Shown here: piece after piece, positions 1-6,887 of the stretch | Numbering within the stretch: position 1 is the first letter of the stretch | Layout of the letters: every line of letters begins with the position of its first letter | Origin: Candidatus Gottesmanbacteria bacterium RIFCSPLOWO2_01_FULL_39_12b | Lineage (GTDB): Bacteria > Patescibacteriota > Microgenomatia > 2-02-FULL-39-11 | Assembly (NCBI GenBank): GCA_001780955.1 | Contig: MFJR01000014.1 | Location: 25,338 to 63,948, forward strand | Direction of reading: 5' to 3' | Length of the DNA: 38,611 nucleotides | Notes under the pieces: model-generated | What the model was told of the DNA's origin: nothing | The model's input: only the letters and a program-made list of their open reading frames with translations | The model's database searches: none | Position numbers and translations under genes: made by a program

Positions 1-1315
1 GGGCGCTGCTTATTCCCCCGGAGACAATATAGACCTTTTTACCCAAATATTGCAATCCCTCGATCACCTCTTTCGCATCCTCTACCAGTGATTCAGAATA
101 TTTATCTCCCAAATACAGTAAACTTTTCCGCGTCGGTCTGACCATCTCCAATCTTTTCTCATAAATACTCTCAAAAGGAAATAATCCTTCCATGGCTTTT
201 TTTGTTAAGGCTGACACCTCTTCTTTTTTTCCTACCATTTCAGCTAAAACATCAATTCCTTCGATACCCGAAAGCGTGCTTTCGCAATCAAAAATTACAG
301 CCTCAAAATCCCAGCCAGAGGCTGGTCCGCCTTTGGCGGAAAACTTCTTGGTTTCCCTCACTCTTTTTGTTTTTTGAAAAACTTGCGGATTAAGTAGATT
401 GGAAGGCACCTTTCCTTCTAAATACTGGCAAATGCCTGAAACAACTTCTAAAACACTCTGTCTTTGAGATTCGATAGTGGAACCGGCAATATGGGGAGTG
501 GCAATCACATTGGGTAATTCCAATAACTTGCTTTTTATAACTGGTTCTTTAGTAAAAACATCTACCGCAAATCCCAAGAGTTTTCCGGCAATAAGTGCCT
601 CGTATACCGCCTTTTCATCTACTACTGCTCCCCTGCTGCAGTTTATAAGATAGGCGCCGTCTTTAAACAGTTTAATTGTAGCCATATTAACCATTTGTCT
701 GGTTAAATAAGTTGACGGGACGTGCAATGTGACTATATCGCTTTCTTTAAGCAGCTCTTCAAAAGTTACCTTAGTAACATTCTTTGGCAGTCTGACATAA
801 GGCTCGCAAACCAGCACTTTCATTCCAACTCCTATGGCAATTCTGGCCACTTCCTTCCCGACATTACCAAATCCAACAATCCCTAAGGTTTTGCCAAAAA
901 TTTGATTTCCAACGTATTTTTGCTTATTCCAAAGACCCTTTTTAAGATCATATGTTGCGGCAGGAATATGACGAAGCAGAGCAAACAGTAAGCCGATCGT
1001 GTGTTCAGCGGTTGCCCGGGCATTGCCGCGGGGAGCGTTGATGACTGCAATTTTTTGGGAAGTGGCAGCAAAAATATCGATATTGTCAACTCCGATTCCG
1101 CACCTGCCTATTATTTTTAACTTACCGAGCTTTTCAATAAGTTCTCCGGGAATTGCCGTTGAAGATCTTGTTAATATGCATTCATAACCCTTAATGATTT
1201 TAGACAAATCAGAAGGACTGATCCCGATTCTTTTCTCAATCTGAAAATATTTTTTCAGCGGTGCCAATCCGCTTTCATCTATCTTGTCTGTAATAAGTAG
1301 TCGCATTTTTACCAT
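1..1315 (-). CDS. serA: D-3-phosphoglycerate dehydrogenase fused to a phosphoserine phosphatase-like HAD domain (3' end outside window)
   Basis: Reading leftwards from 1315, the frame stays open to the window edge (438 residues seen). Residues 1-310 are a D-isomer-specific 2-hydroxyacid dehydrogenase: GFGNVG at 148-153 binds NAD, and the catalytic set is Arg228, Glu257 and His275. The regulatory ACT domain of many SerA proteins is absent. After a linker (311-335) comes a HAD phosphatase start, with FDCEST (Asp343 as nucleophile; the +2 acid is Glu345 where Asp is usual), IEGID at 351-355 and VSGG (motif II Ser432). This matches phosphoserine phosphatase. One chain would thus hold steps 1 and 3 of serine synthesis; the transaminase is not seen. 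ATG at 1315 is preferred over 1306 because GAGGTG lies 7 bases upstream of it. Part of the linker is encoded by a double palindrome (311-340). Confidence 0.9.
   Translation of the reverse strand, partial: MVKMRLLITDKIDESGLAPLKKYFQIEKRIGISPSDLSKIIKGYECILTRSSTAIPGELIEKLGKLKIIGRCGIGVDNIDIFAATSQKIAVINAPRGNARATAEHTIGLLFALLRHIPAATYDLKKGLWNKQKYVGNQIFGKTLGIVGFGNVGKEVARIAIGVGMKVLVCEPYVRLPKNVTKVTFEELLKESDIVTLHVPSTYLTRQMVNMATIKLFKDGAYLINCSRGAVVDEKAVYEALIAGKLLGFAVDVFTKEPVIKSKLLELPNVIATPHIAGSTIESQRQSVLEVVSGICQYLEGKVPSNLLNPQVFQKTKRVRETKKFSAKGGPASGWDFEAVIFDCESTLSGIEGIDVLAEMVGKKEEVSALTKKAMEGLFPFESIYEKRLEMVRPTRKSLLYLGDKYSESLVEDAKEVIEGLQYLGKKVYIVSGGISSA
311..340. repeat. 30-base double palindrome, in frame in the SerA-SerB linker
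   Basis: Two adjacent 15-base palindromes, CCAGCCAGAGGCTGG and TCCGCCTTTGGCGGA. On the coding strand they supply exactly ten codons (SAKGGPASGW) between the dehydrogenase and phosphatase domains. The same architecture occurs at 17695-17724 and 21873-21902 with paired changes in the arms. Confidence 0.85.
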
Positions 1316-1538
1316 AATAAAACACCTCTCTTTCGAAAAGACGAGGTGCCTCGTGATACCACTTTTCTTTCCCCTCGAGTTACCTCTCGGGGCTTTGAAA
1401 CTGCTTAATGCAAAAGCCAATTCAGTTTCCAATCTATAACGGGATCTCCCGGATCTTCTTACTTCCCGATTTAGTCGGGATTTTCGAAGTCAACTCTGCC
1501 GGGGGAAACTCCGGCATGATAACGTTTTTATTCGATTG
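1316..1538 (-). promoter_or_regulatory. T-box leader of the serA-serB gene
   Basis: The minus-strand leader ends in a textbook T-box antiterminator. GAAAAG (1367-1362) pairs with CTTTTC (1340-1335), the 7-base bulge TGGTATC (1361-1355) would hold the tRNA 3' end, and ACGAGG-CA-CCTCGT forms the upper helix (1354-1341). A hairpin with CCCC/GGGG arms sits just before it (about 1392-1371). The alternative fold pairs CACCTC-G-TCTTT with AAAGA-GAGGTG and buries the Shine-Dalgarno GAGGTG (1328-1323). Control could therefore be translational, although the following TTTTATT leaves termination possible. A serine tRNA is the expected ligand from the gene downstream. I could not assign the specifier codon. 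A CCCGATTTAGTCGGG palindrome (1464-1480) sits inside Stem I. Confidence 0.8.
1464..1480. repeat. Palindrome of the CCCGATTT-A-GTCGGG type inside the T-box leader
   Basis: TCCCGATTTAGTCGGGA. Near-identical palindromes lie at 28617-28633 and 27613-27627. Here it would form a hairpin within the T-box Stem I region. Confidence 0.75.
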
Positions 1539-1544
1539 CCTCTT

Positions 1545-1572
1545 AGTTTACCAATTATTTTCTGTCTGTCAA
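1545..1572 (-). promoter_or_regulatory. Sigma70-type promoter for the T-box-serA transcript
   Basis: On the minus strand, TTGACA (1572-1567), a 16-base spacer and TAAACT (1550-1545). Transcription would start near 1538, just before the structured leader. Confidence 0.7.
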
Positions 1573-1618
1573 TACTACGAATTACCTGACCCACCTGCAC
1601 TTTTAGTTTAGATTGTTA

Positions 1619-1763
1619 TTGTCATCCCGAGTCCGCCAGCTGGCGGATCGAGGGATCTTCCACACTTTAAGGATTATATACATTTCGGCCTTGAAATTAA
1701 CCATCAGACCTATTAGAGAAGATCTCTCCACTTCCCCCGCTGAGCGGGGTCGGTCGAGATGAC
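1619..1763. repeat. Inverted pair of GTCATCCCGAG-type repeats
   Basis: The left half starts GTCATCCCGAG, carries the palindrome TCCGCCAGCTGGCGGA (1632-1647), then reads CGAGGGATCTTC. The right half is inverted: GAAGATCTCTCC, the palindrome CCCCGCTGAGCGGGG (1735-1749), then CGAGATGAC. The two halves could fold into one long hairpin around an AT-rich centre. A single copy of the same element with the CCCCGCTGAGCGGGG core lies in frame in the acetyltransferase gene at 30026-30074. No gene is seen here. Confidence 0.75.
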
Positions 1764-2019
1764 CGATAAATAGTATCAACTTTATACATTCTGTAAGGAT
1801 TGATTCTTTTTACAGGAAAAACGGGCTGCGGCTCATTGAACAGTTAATTGAAGGAAATACGAGAAATACGAGGTGGCACCTCGCTAATTAATTAGGACGG
1901 AGAGGAGGATGCGCTGCACAAAGCAGACAATGTTTGTTTTATCGATTTCGACGCGAATGCCGAAATGATAAAACATTCATTTATTTACCTCTCCGGGAGG
2001 GGGCAATCATGGTTAGTTG
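1764..2019. other. Gene-free stretch with hairpins
   Basis: No coding region is supported. It holds a palindrome CGAGGT-GGC-ACCTCG (1869-1883, same arms as at 34118-34132) and a 12-base inverted-repeat arm GAGGAGGATGCG (1902-1913) whose partner is at 2297-2308. A hairpin lies at 1936-1974 (arms TTTTATC and GATAAAA), and a second inverted-repeat arm GGAGGGGGCAA at 1996-2006 has its partner at 2230-2240. Confidence 0.6.
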
Positions 2020-2208
2020 TTACGGCGCTGGTGTAGCCAGAATCACTTTAAGGGTGTTTCTGACTGCTTCAGGATCGGCTATTGCTACAAACAGGTACAT
2101 TGCTCCTGCAAATAGCAGCCCGGCAACTATCGGAAGTACGAAAATGCTAACTTCCGAGTCGAACATCAGGTAAAGCACGTACCCTATCCCGCGTTTGATT
2201 GTGTTCAT
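2020..2208 (-). CDS. Small single-pass membrane protein, unknown
   Basis: 62 residues from the ATG at 2208, preceded by GGGAG with an 8-base spacer. One hydrophobic segment spans about residues 20-43, flanked by a short basic N-terminus (NTIKRG) and a short C-terminal tail ending ATPAP. The frame stays open upstream to 2310, but that extension is Arg/Lys-rich and has no convincing ribosome site. The gene lies between two nested pairs of perfect inverted repeats (12 and 11 bases) and downstream of a promoter-hairpin-terminator leader. I do not recognise the family. A small hydrophobic product with long-range mRNA pairing recalls type I toxins, but that is speculation. Confidence 0.5.
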   Translation of the reverse strand: MNTIKRGIGYVLYLMFDSEVSIFVLPIVAGLLFAGAMYLFVAIADPEAVRNTLKVILATPAP

Positions 2209-2332
2209 GGAATCGTCTCCCTTTATTTGTTGCCCCCTCCTGTCAGCCTTCGTTTTGAGTAAAAGCTCACAGGAGAGGGCTACCCCTCTTCTTTTTCGCA
2301 TCCTCCTCATTTTAATGTGCTTTTGGCGGAAT

Positions 2333-2355
2333 AAAAAAACCCGCCGTGTAGCGGG
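2333..2355 (-). terminator. Intrinsic terminator (attenuator) in the leader of the small membrane protein
   Basis: On the minus strand CCCGC-TACACG-GCGGG is followed by seven T. It lies between the promoter at 2498-2470 and the gene at 2208, so it would end transcription before the gene. Confidence 0.75.
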
Positions 2356-2463
2356 TCATTAATCGAAGGATACGTGAATAACCGGCTACACCGCAGGTTT
2401 TTGCGGTGTACCGCCGTTATTGCTGTTTATGTCTTTAGTTGAGAAACGATGCGATATCATAGT
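2340..2463 (-). promoter_or_regulatory. Structured leader with mutually exclusive hairpins
   Basis: The RNA begins near 2463. A strong hairpin pairs TACACCGCA with TGCGGTGTA (about 2412-2385), extended by GGC/GCC arms. The 3' arm contains GTGTAGC, which is also complementary to GCTACAC in the terminator (loop plus stem). The arm can therefore pair upstream, leaving the terminator free, or pair downstream and break it. This is attenuator or riboswitch logic. It matches no riboswitch class I recognise. It could instead be a short sRNA of about 130 bases ending at the terminator. Confidence 0.5.
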
Positions 2464-2469
2464 TTATAA

Positions 2470-2498
2470 AGTATAACTGTTCATTTTTTACTTGTCAA
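2470..2498 (-). promoter_or_regulatory. Strong sigma70-type promoter
   Basis: Consensus TTGACA (2498-2493), a 17-base spacer and TATACT (2475-2470) on the minus strand. It drives the leader at 2463-2333. Confidence 0.8.
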
Positions 2499-2622
2499 TC
2501 AGTGCCCATCTTGCATTCTTTTTCTTCCGCCGAATTCCTCAGATCCATTAAGTTTAATTGGTTTTGCCGACTTATTTTAAACAGATTAAGGGGAAATACA
2601 ATGTTATAATAACCTTCATGGT

Positions 2623-3657
2623 ATGACGAGTGAAGCGGCATTAGGCCCAAATAAATTACAAGATCCAGAAAGTAGAAAGTGGTTTGATACAACTATATCA
2701 ATCAGGACAGCTGCGCAACTAAAACTTGCGTCAATACTTTCTCCCCAAAATAACGAACACCAACTTACATTTGCGGTAAACTCTTGCAGAAGCGCCCTTG
2801 ATCTACTTCAAATTGATGCAGTTAATGAGTTTTTAGACGCCCTACCCGTTGATCCTAAAACACCAGATCTTTTACCTGGATTATATAGTATAAAAGACGG
2901 AATGGCTTCTTTAAGCAGTATACTTCCAGTGAACTTACATCTTCAATTTAATGAAAGAGAAGTTGTTTTTCTTCTTGTTTCTCAGCTGTTTAACAGAACC
3001 GATGAGATTGTCGAACAAACTCTAGCAAGAAAGGGTAAACTAGAAAGAGATGATTTATTGGAGTCGGTTTTAACCAAAGGTGTTATTTGTAAAGTCGGAC
3101 AAGTTGAAGTTACACCCTTGGAATTGTTTGAACATATAAAAATGGTGGCGGAAAAATGGGGTCTTAATACATCTGATTGGGATGAAAGATTACAAACCAT
3201 CATCACGGCTCAAAGAAAAGGCATGCTGTTAGTAAATAATTCAAGAGAAAGGGGGCAAATTACCTACACTGTTGGTGAAGCTCTAGACTATAGAAGAAAT
3301 ACAATAGGTAATTACGCCAAACTTCTTGCTGATATCGCCTATCAGGACGAACCAAGTCAAAAAAGATTCATCAGAAGAATGATGGAAATACAACGAAAGG
3401 ACGACGAGCAGGATATATATTATGATCGAAATACACAGGTTAACCCGTATGTTGCTCTATTAAATGAGTTTGGTCTGCTTGATTCTTATAACTCATCATT
3501 CGCTGTACGACTGATGGTGACTGCTTCTCATTATACTAACTATATGTTTGCTCCCAGTCTACTTCCTTTTCTGCTTCTACATGGCAAACCTACTCATAAC
3601 GAGAAAGATTTTAGAACTGAAATCGATAAACTACGAACTGGTTATTTGAAGCTCTAA
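2623..3657 (+). CDS. Hypothetical soluble protein, 344 residues
   Basis: I do not recognise this family. The product is charged, has no signal peptide or membrane segment, and looks largely helical, with a Lys/Arg-rich central part (RERGQ, RRNTIGNY, KRFIRRMMEIQRK). A -10-like TATAAT (2605-2610) lies 12 bases before the ATG, so the mRNA would be nearly leaderless; no Shine-Dalgarno site is seen. It is monocistronic and converges on the thioredoxin operon, its stop lying 10 bases from that of trxB. Length and codon use support a real gene. Confidence 0.8.
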   Translation: MTSEAALGPNKLQDPESRKWFDTTISIRTAAQLKLASILSPQNNEHQLTFAVNSCRSALDLLQIDAVNEFLDALPVDPKTPDLLPGLYSIKDGMASLSSILPVNLHLQFNEREVVFLLVSQLFNRTDEIVEQTLARKGKLERDDLLESVLTKGVICKVGQVEVTPLELFEHIKMVAEKWGLNTSDWDERLQTIITAQRKGMLLVNNSRERGQITYTVGEALDYRRNTIGNYAKLLADIAYQDEPSQKRFIRRMMEIQRKDDEQDIYYDRNTQVNPYVALLNEFGLLDSYNSSFAVRLMVTASHYTNYMFAPSLLPFLLLHGKPTHNEKDFRTEIDKLRTGYLKL

Positions 3658-3667
3658 GAAATTAATA

Positions 3668-4609
3668 CTACTTATTCTCCTGCAGCCATTTGTCTGCATC
3701 AAGGGCGGCAATGCAACCAAAAGCGGCAGCGGTGATTGCCTGGCGGTAGCGGTAATCGTGGACGTCTCCGCCGACGAAGACTCCGGGAACACTGGTTGCG
3801 GAACGGTATTTCAAAAGCCCTCCTTCATCCTGGACTTCTTTCCTTACCACGTAACCTTTTTCATCTAGCTCAATCCCTTTAAATTTCTCTGTATTGGGTT
3901 TATGGCCGATAGCAATAAATACCCCGTCTGTTTTAAACTCGCTCTCCTCCCCTGTTTTTGTGTCTTTCAAAAATACACCGGTTACATGCTCTGTACCTAA
4001 ATATTTCGTCACTGACTTATTCCACATCACTTTAATTTTCGGCTCCTTAAATACCCTATCCTGCATGGCTTTGGACGCCCGGAAAGCATCCCTTCTATGT
4101 ATGATTGTTACCGATTTGGCAACTTTTGCCAAAACCAGAGCTTCTTCCATGGCACTATCCCCTCCTCCAACTATAACCGTTTCTTTTCCACGGAAGAAAA
4201 ACGCGTCGCATACGGCACAAGTGGATACTCCACGTCCTCGAAGCTGCAACTCACCGGGAACATTAAGCCAGATGCTGTCTGCTCCTGTTGCGATAATCAC
4301 AGATTTAGTCTCATAAACTTTGCCACCGGCTGTAATCTTGAAGGGCTTGGAGGAAAAATCACCCTGGGTAAATTCGGTATTCAGAAGTTCGCATCCTAAC
4401 CGTTCTGTCTGCTTACGCATGTTCATCATCAAATCCGGTCCCTGGATACCTTCCGTAAATCCCGGGTAATTTTCAACCAGGGTAGTTAACATCAACTGTC
4501 CGCCCCAACGGGTACCGGATATAATCAGGGTTTTATAGCCTGCGCGTATAGAATAAATTCCTGCCGTCAAACCAGCGGGCCCTGAACCTAAAATAATAAT
4601 GTCGTACAT
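3668..4609 (-). CDS. trxB: Thioredoxin reductase (NADPH, FAD)
   Basis: Low-molecular-weight thioredoxin reductase, reducing thioredoxin with NADPH. It shows the FAD-binding GSGPAG near the N-terminus, the redox pair CAVC at about 131-134, the second nucleotide site GGGDS, the HRRDAFRAS segment typical of NADPH-specific enzymes, and a C-terminal GGDVHDYRYRQAITA FAD motif. The Met at 4609 gives the usual start (YDIIILGSG); a TTG at 4630 could add seven residues. The gene follows trxA closely and is last in the operon malic enzyme-trxA-trxB. Length is normal for the family (about 313 residues). Confidence 0.95.
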   Translation of the reverse strand: MYDIIILGSGPAGLTAGIYSIRAGYKTLIISGTRWGGQLMLTTLVENYPGFTEGIQGPDLMMNMRKQTERLGCELLNTEFTQGDFSSKPFKITAGGKVYETKSVIIATGADSIWLNVPGELQLRGRGVSTCAVCDAFFFRGKETVIVGGGDSAMEEALVLAKVAKSVTIIHRRDAFRASKAMQDRVFKEPKIKVMWNKSVTKYLGTEHVTGVFLKDTKTGEESEFKTDGVFIAIGHKPNTEKFKGIELDEKGYVVRKEVQDEGGLLKYRSATSVPGVFVGGDVHDYRYRQAITAAAFGCIAALDADKWLQENK

Positions 4610-4641
4610 ATTGGAAAAATTCGTCTCCAAAGGGTTTCGTA

Positions 4642-4965
4642 TTACGCTTGTATTTTCTTAAACTCTTCAACCAACGTCTCTCTACTCTGCACCCCAATCA
4701 TCTGTTTCACCACCTGCCCATCCTTAAATAGCAAAAGAGTAGGTATGCTCATTACCCCGTATTTTCCGGCTATAACAGGATTCTCATCCACGTTGAATTT
4801 TGCAATTTTTACTTTTCCTTCGTAATCTTTGGCTACTTCTTCCAAAATGGGATTTTGCATCTTACACGGTCCGCACCAAACTGCCCAGAAATCCACCAAT
4901 ACCGGTATCGTGGATTTCAAAACTTCACTGTCAAAACTCGCATCTGTCACGGTAATCTCTGGCAT
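4642..4965 (-). CDS. trxA: Thioredoxin
   Basis: 107 residues, the full length of a classical thioredoxin. It has the active site WCGPC (Cys31, Cys34), the buried Asp in LVDFWA, and the cis-Pro motif SIPTLLLF. It is a cytoplasmic disulfide reductase kept reduced by the adjacent trxB product. It starts 14 bases after the malic enzyme stop and ends 32 bases before the trxB Met, so all three are probably co-transcribed. Confidence 0.97.
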   Translation of the reverse strand: MPEITVTDASFDSEVLKSTIPVLVDFWAVWCGPCKMQNPILEEVAKDYEGKVKIAKFNVDENPVIAGKYGVMSIPTLLLFKDGQVVKQMIGVQSRETLVEEFKKIQA

Positions 4966-4979
4966 ATATTAGCATTCTA

Positions 4980-6233
4980 TCATATTTCTATTGCCGCTTT
5001 CATCACGTATTTAGCAACTTTTGAAACTACTCTCGGATCAAAAGGCTTGGGAATGATAAACTGCTCACACAGTGGAACATTTTTTTTGAAAAGTCCCGCT
5101 TTCGCATCCTTAGGATAGGCCTTCGAAAGAACCCTTCTTATATCATCCGGAATCCTTTCTTTTGAAAGATCATACAAAGCAGCAACAGCAGCCAATTTCA
5201 TTTCAAGATTGATTTTTTTTGCTCGAGAGTCAAGGGTTCCTCTAAATATTCCGGGAAATCCCAAAACGTTATTTATCTGATTGTTAAAATCGCTTCTTCC
5301 CGTTGCCACAATTGCCGCGCCAAATCTATTAGCTTGATCCGGCATAATCTCAGGATTGGGGTTGGCCAGGGCAAAAATGATCGGCTTCTTACCCATGGAT
5401 TTAATCATTTTACCGGTCAATATATTTGGAGCCGAAACGCCCACAAAAATATCCGCTCCGGCCATAGCATCCTCCAGCGTTCTTTTTGAAGTTCTGGCTG
5501 CATATTCCTCTTTATATTTATTCATTCCTTTTATTCTTCCCTTATAAATTACCCCATTTGTGTCAACCAAAATTATATTTCCTTTTCTTACACCTCCTGC
5601 CGTATAAAGCCTGGCACAGGCAATTCCCGCCGCTCCGGCGCCGTTTATGACGATTATAACTTCCTCAATTTTTTTACCGACTACATCGATACTACTCTTA
5701 ATTCCGGCAAGGGAAATAACCGCTGTTCCGTGCTGATCATCATGAAACACCGGGATACTTAATCTTTTGCTTAACTCTTCTTCAATCTCAAAACATTCCG
5801 GAGCTTTGATGTCTTCCAGGTTTATCGCGCCGAAATTGTCTTCCAGGCTAGAAACTATATTTATAAAATTAATGCAGGACCCGTTGACATTAATAACCAG
5901 TGGAATACCGTTAATTCCTGCGAATTTTTTTAAAAGAACACACTTTCCTTCCATCACCGGAATGCTGGCCAAAGGCCCGATATTGCCCAGCCCCAAAACA
6001 GCCGTTCCGTCGGTAATTACTCCTACGGTATTACCACGGATAGTGTAATCGTAGGATTTTTCAGGATCTTTTTGTATCTCAAGACTTGGGAAAGCCACTC
6101 CCGGAGTATAGGCAAGGGATAATTCTTCTTGAGTATCACAATTCTTTGAGGAATTAACCGAGAGTTTTCCAGGAGGAGGTTTCTCGTGATAGTTAAGAGC
6201 TCTTTGCTTCAGATCTTTCATATACCTAGTCAT
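4980..6233 (-). CDS. Malic enzyme (malate dehydrogenase, oxaloacetate-decarboxylating)
   Basis: Oxidative decarboxylation of malate to pyruvate with reduction of NAD(P). Family motifs are SLAYTPGVA near the N-terminus, TDGTAVLGLGNIG, the metal/substrate segment VFHDDQHGTA, and the Rossmann motif INGAGAAG. There is no phosphotransacetylase tail, so this is the short bacterial form. The frame runs up to 6308, but MTRYMKDL at 6233 is the better start: it begins 7 bases after a TATGAT -10 box and removes a low-complexity leader. Lying just upstream of trxA-trxB, it could supply reducing power if it uses NADP; the sequence does not settle cofactor choice. Confidence 0.9.
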   Translation of the reverse strand: MTRYMKDLKQRALNYHEKPPPGKLSVNSSKNCDTQEELSLAYTPGVAFPSLEIQKDPEKSYDYTIRGNTVGVITDGTAVLGLGNIGPLASIPVMEGKCVLLKKFAGINGIPLVINVNGSCINFINIVSSLEDNFGAINLEDIKAPECFEIEEELSKRLSIPVFHDDQHGTAVISLAGIKSSIDVVGKKIEEVIIVINGAGAAGIACARLYTAGGVRKGNIILVDTNGVIYKGRIKGMNKYKEEYAARTSKRTLEDAMAGADIFVGVSAPNILTGKMIKSMGKKPIIFALANPNPEIMPDQANRFGAAIVATGRSDFNNQINNVLGFPGIFRGTLDSRAKKINLEMKLAAVAALYDLSKERIPDDIRRVLSKAYPKDAKAGLFKKNVPLCEQFIIPKPFDPRVVSKVAKYVMKAAIEI

Positions 6234-6307
6234 GAATAATATCATAACAGTAGTAGAAATTCCTATTCTTCCTCCCCCTCCAGCCCGATTTGACAGGAAA
6301 ATTTGCA

Positions 6308-6550
6308 CTATCTATACACTCCCTGCCTGTGCGCCACGGAATAGATAACAACGGAAGTGTCTTTTACCTCATAAATAATCCTATACGGCCAGGCTCGAAG
6401 AGAACGCAAATCCTCCAACTCTCCCTTTAATTGCTTCCCAACAGTTGGATCTCTTGCTAACAACTCTAATTTCCTGATTATTTTTTTCACTTCAGTTTTG
6501 GGAAGTTTTTTCAGCTGTTTGACTGCTTGAGGTTTATATTCCAGCTTCAT
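6308..6550 (-). CDS. RelE/ParE-family toxin
   Basis: 80 residues with the RelE-type pattern: LEYKPQAVKQLKKLPK at the start, a Lys-rich helix, then GELEDLRSLRAWPYRIIYEV and a C-terminal SVAHRQGVYR. RelE toxins cleave mRNA at the ribosome; ParE relatives act on gyrase, and sequence alone does not decide. Its ATG overlaps the antitoxin stop by 4 bases. Confidence 0.9.
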   Translation of the reverse strand: MKLEYKPQAVKQLKKLPKTEVKKIIRKLELLARDPTVGKQLKGELEDLRSLRAWPYRIIYEVKDTSVVIYSVAHRQGVYR

Positions 6551-6822
6551 TTAGTTAGCCCTAAGGCTTTCAGAAGATTTTGATGTGAAACTGTTTTCTT
6601 TTCTTTTCTGGCTTCTCTTATTACTTTAATCTCATCTTTACTGCTAAGAATATCCAGAGTCTCCTGCCAGGCCTCAAGCTCTGATTTGTTTATAAGTACC
6701 ACAGAATCCTCCGCACCCCTTAACGTAATCTCATAAGTCTTAAATCCACGACTTGCAGATTCAATCAAATTATATAGATTTTTCCTGGCCTCACTGGCTG
6801 TATAGGTAGTCATTTGATTCAT
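6547..6822 (-). CDS. Phd/YefM-family antitoxin
   Basis: 91 residues. The N-terminal MTTYTASEARKNLYNLIE is the Phd/YefM DNA-binding fold, followed by TLRGAEDSVVLINKSELEAW and a charged C-terminal tail that would wrap the toxin. ATG at 6822 lies 6 bases after the -10 box, so the mRNA is leaderless; the Met at 6813 is an alternative. It is first in a two-gene operon with the toxin and probably represses its own promoter through the inverted repeat at 6829-6850. Confidence 0.92.
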   Translation of the reverse strand: MNQMTTYTASEARKNLYNLIESASRGFKTYEITLRGAEDSVVLINKSELEAWQETLDILSSKDEIKVIREARKEKKTVSHQNLLKALGLTK

Positions 6823-6828
6823 GATTTA

Positions 6829-6857
6829 AGCGTACCATTAACCGTACGCTTTGTCAA
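6829..6857 (-). promoter_or_regulatory. Antitoxin-toxin promoter with palindromic operator
   Basis: TTGACA (6857-6852), a 17-base spacer and TACGCT (6834-6829) on the minus strand. A perfect inverted repeat, AGCGTAC (6829-6835) and GTACGCT (6844-6850), covers the -10 and spacer. This is a likely autoregulatory operator. The hicBA promoter carries the same half-site. Confidence 0.8.
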
Positions 6858-6878
6858 GAAGATTAATTGTGTTATCAT
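6851..6878 (+). promoter_or_regulatory. Divergent promoter for the Kazal-like surface protein
   Basis: TTGTCA (6851-6856), a 16-base spacer and TATCAT (6873-6878). Its -35 box lies on top of the -35 box of the antitoxin promoter (shared TTGTCAA). The start codon at 6888 follows 9 bases after the -10. Confidence 0.65.
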
Positions 6879-6887
6879 ATTTGTATC

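Noticed and set aside
1408-1611. Plus-strand frame of 67 codons over the T-box leader
   Set aside because: Antisense to a clear structured leader; no ribosome site and no recognisable product.
2020-2310. Longer version of the small membrane protein starting at 2310
   Set aside because: AGGAGG lies within the codons rather than before a start, and the extra residues are low-complexity basic. The Met at 2208 has a proper ribosome site.
4980-6308. Malic enzyme starting at 6308
   Set aside because: The N-terminal 25 residues have no family similarity and would lie upstream of the -10 box.
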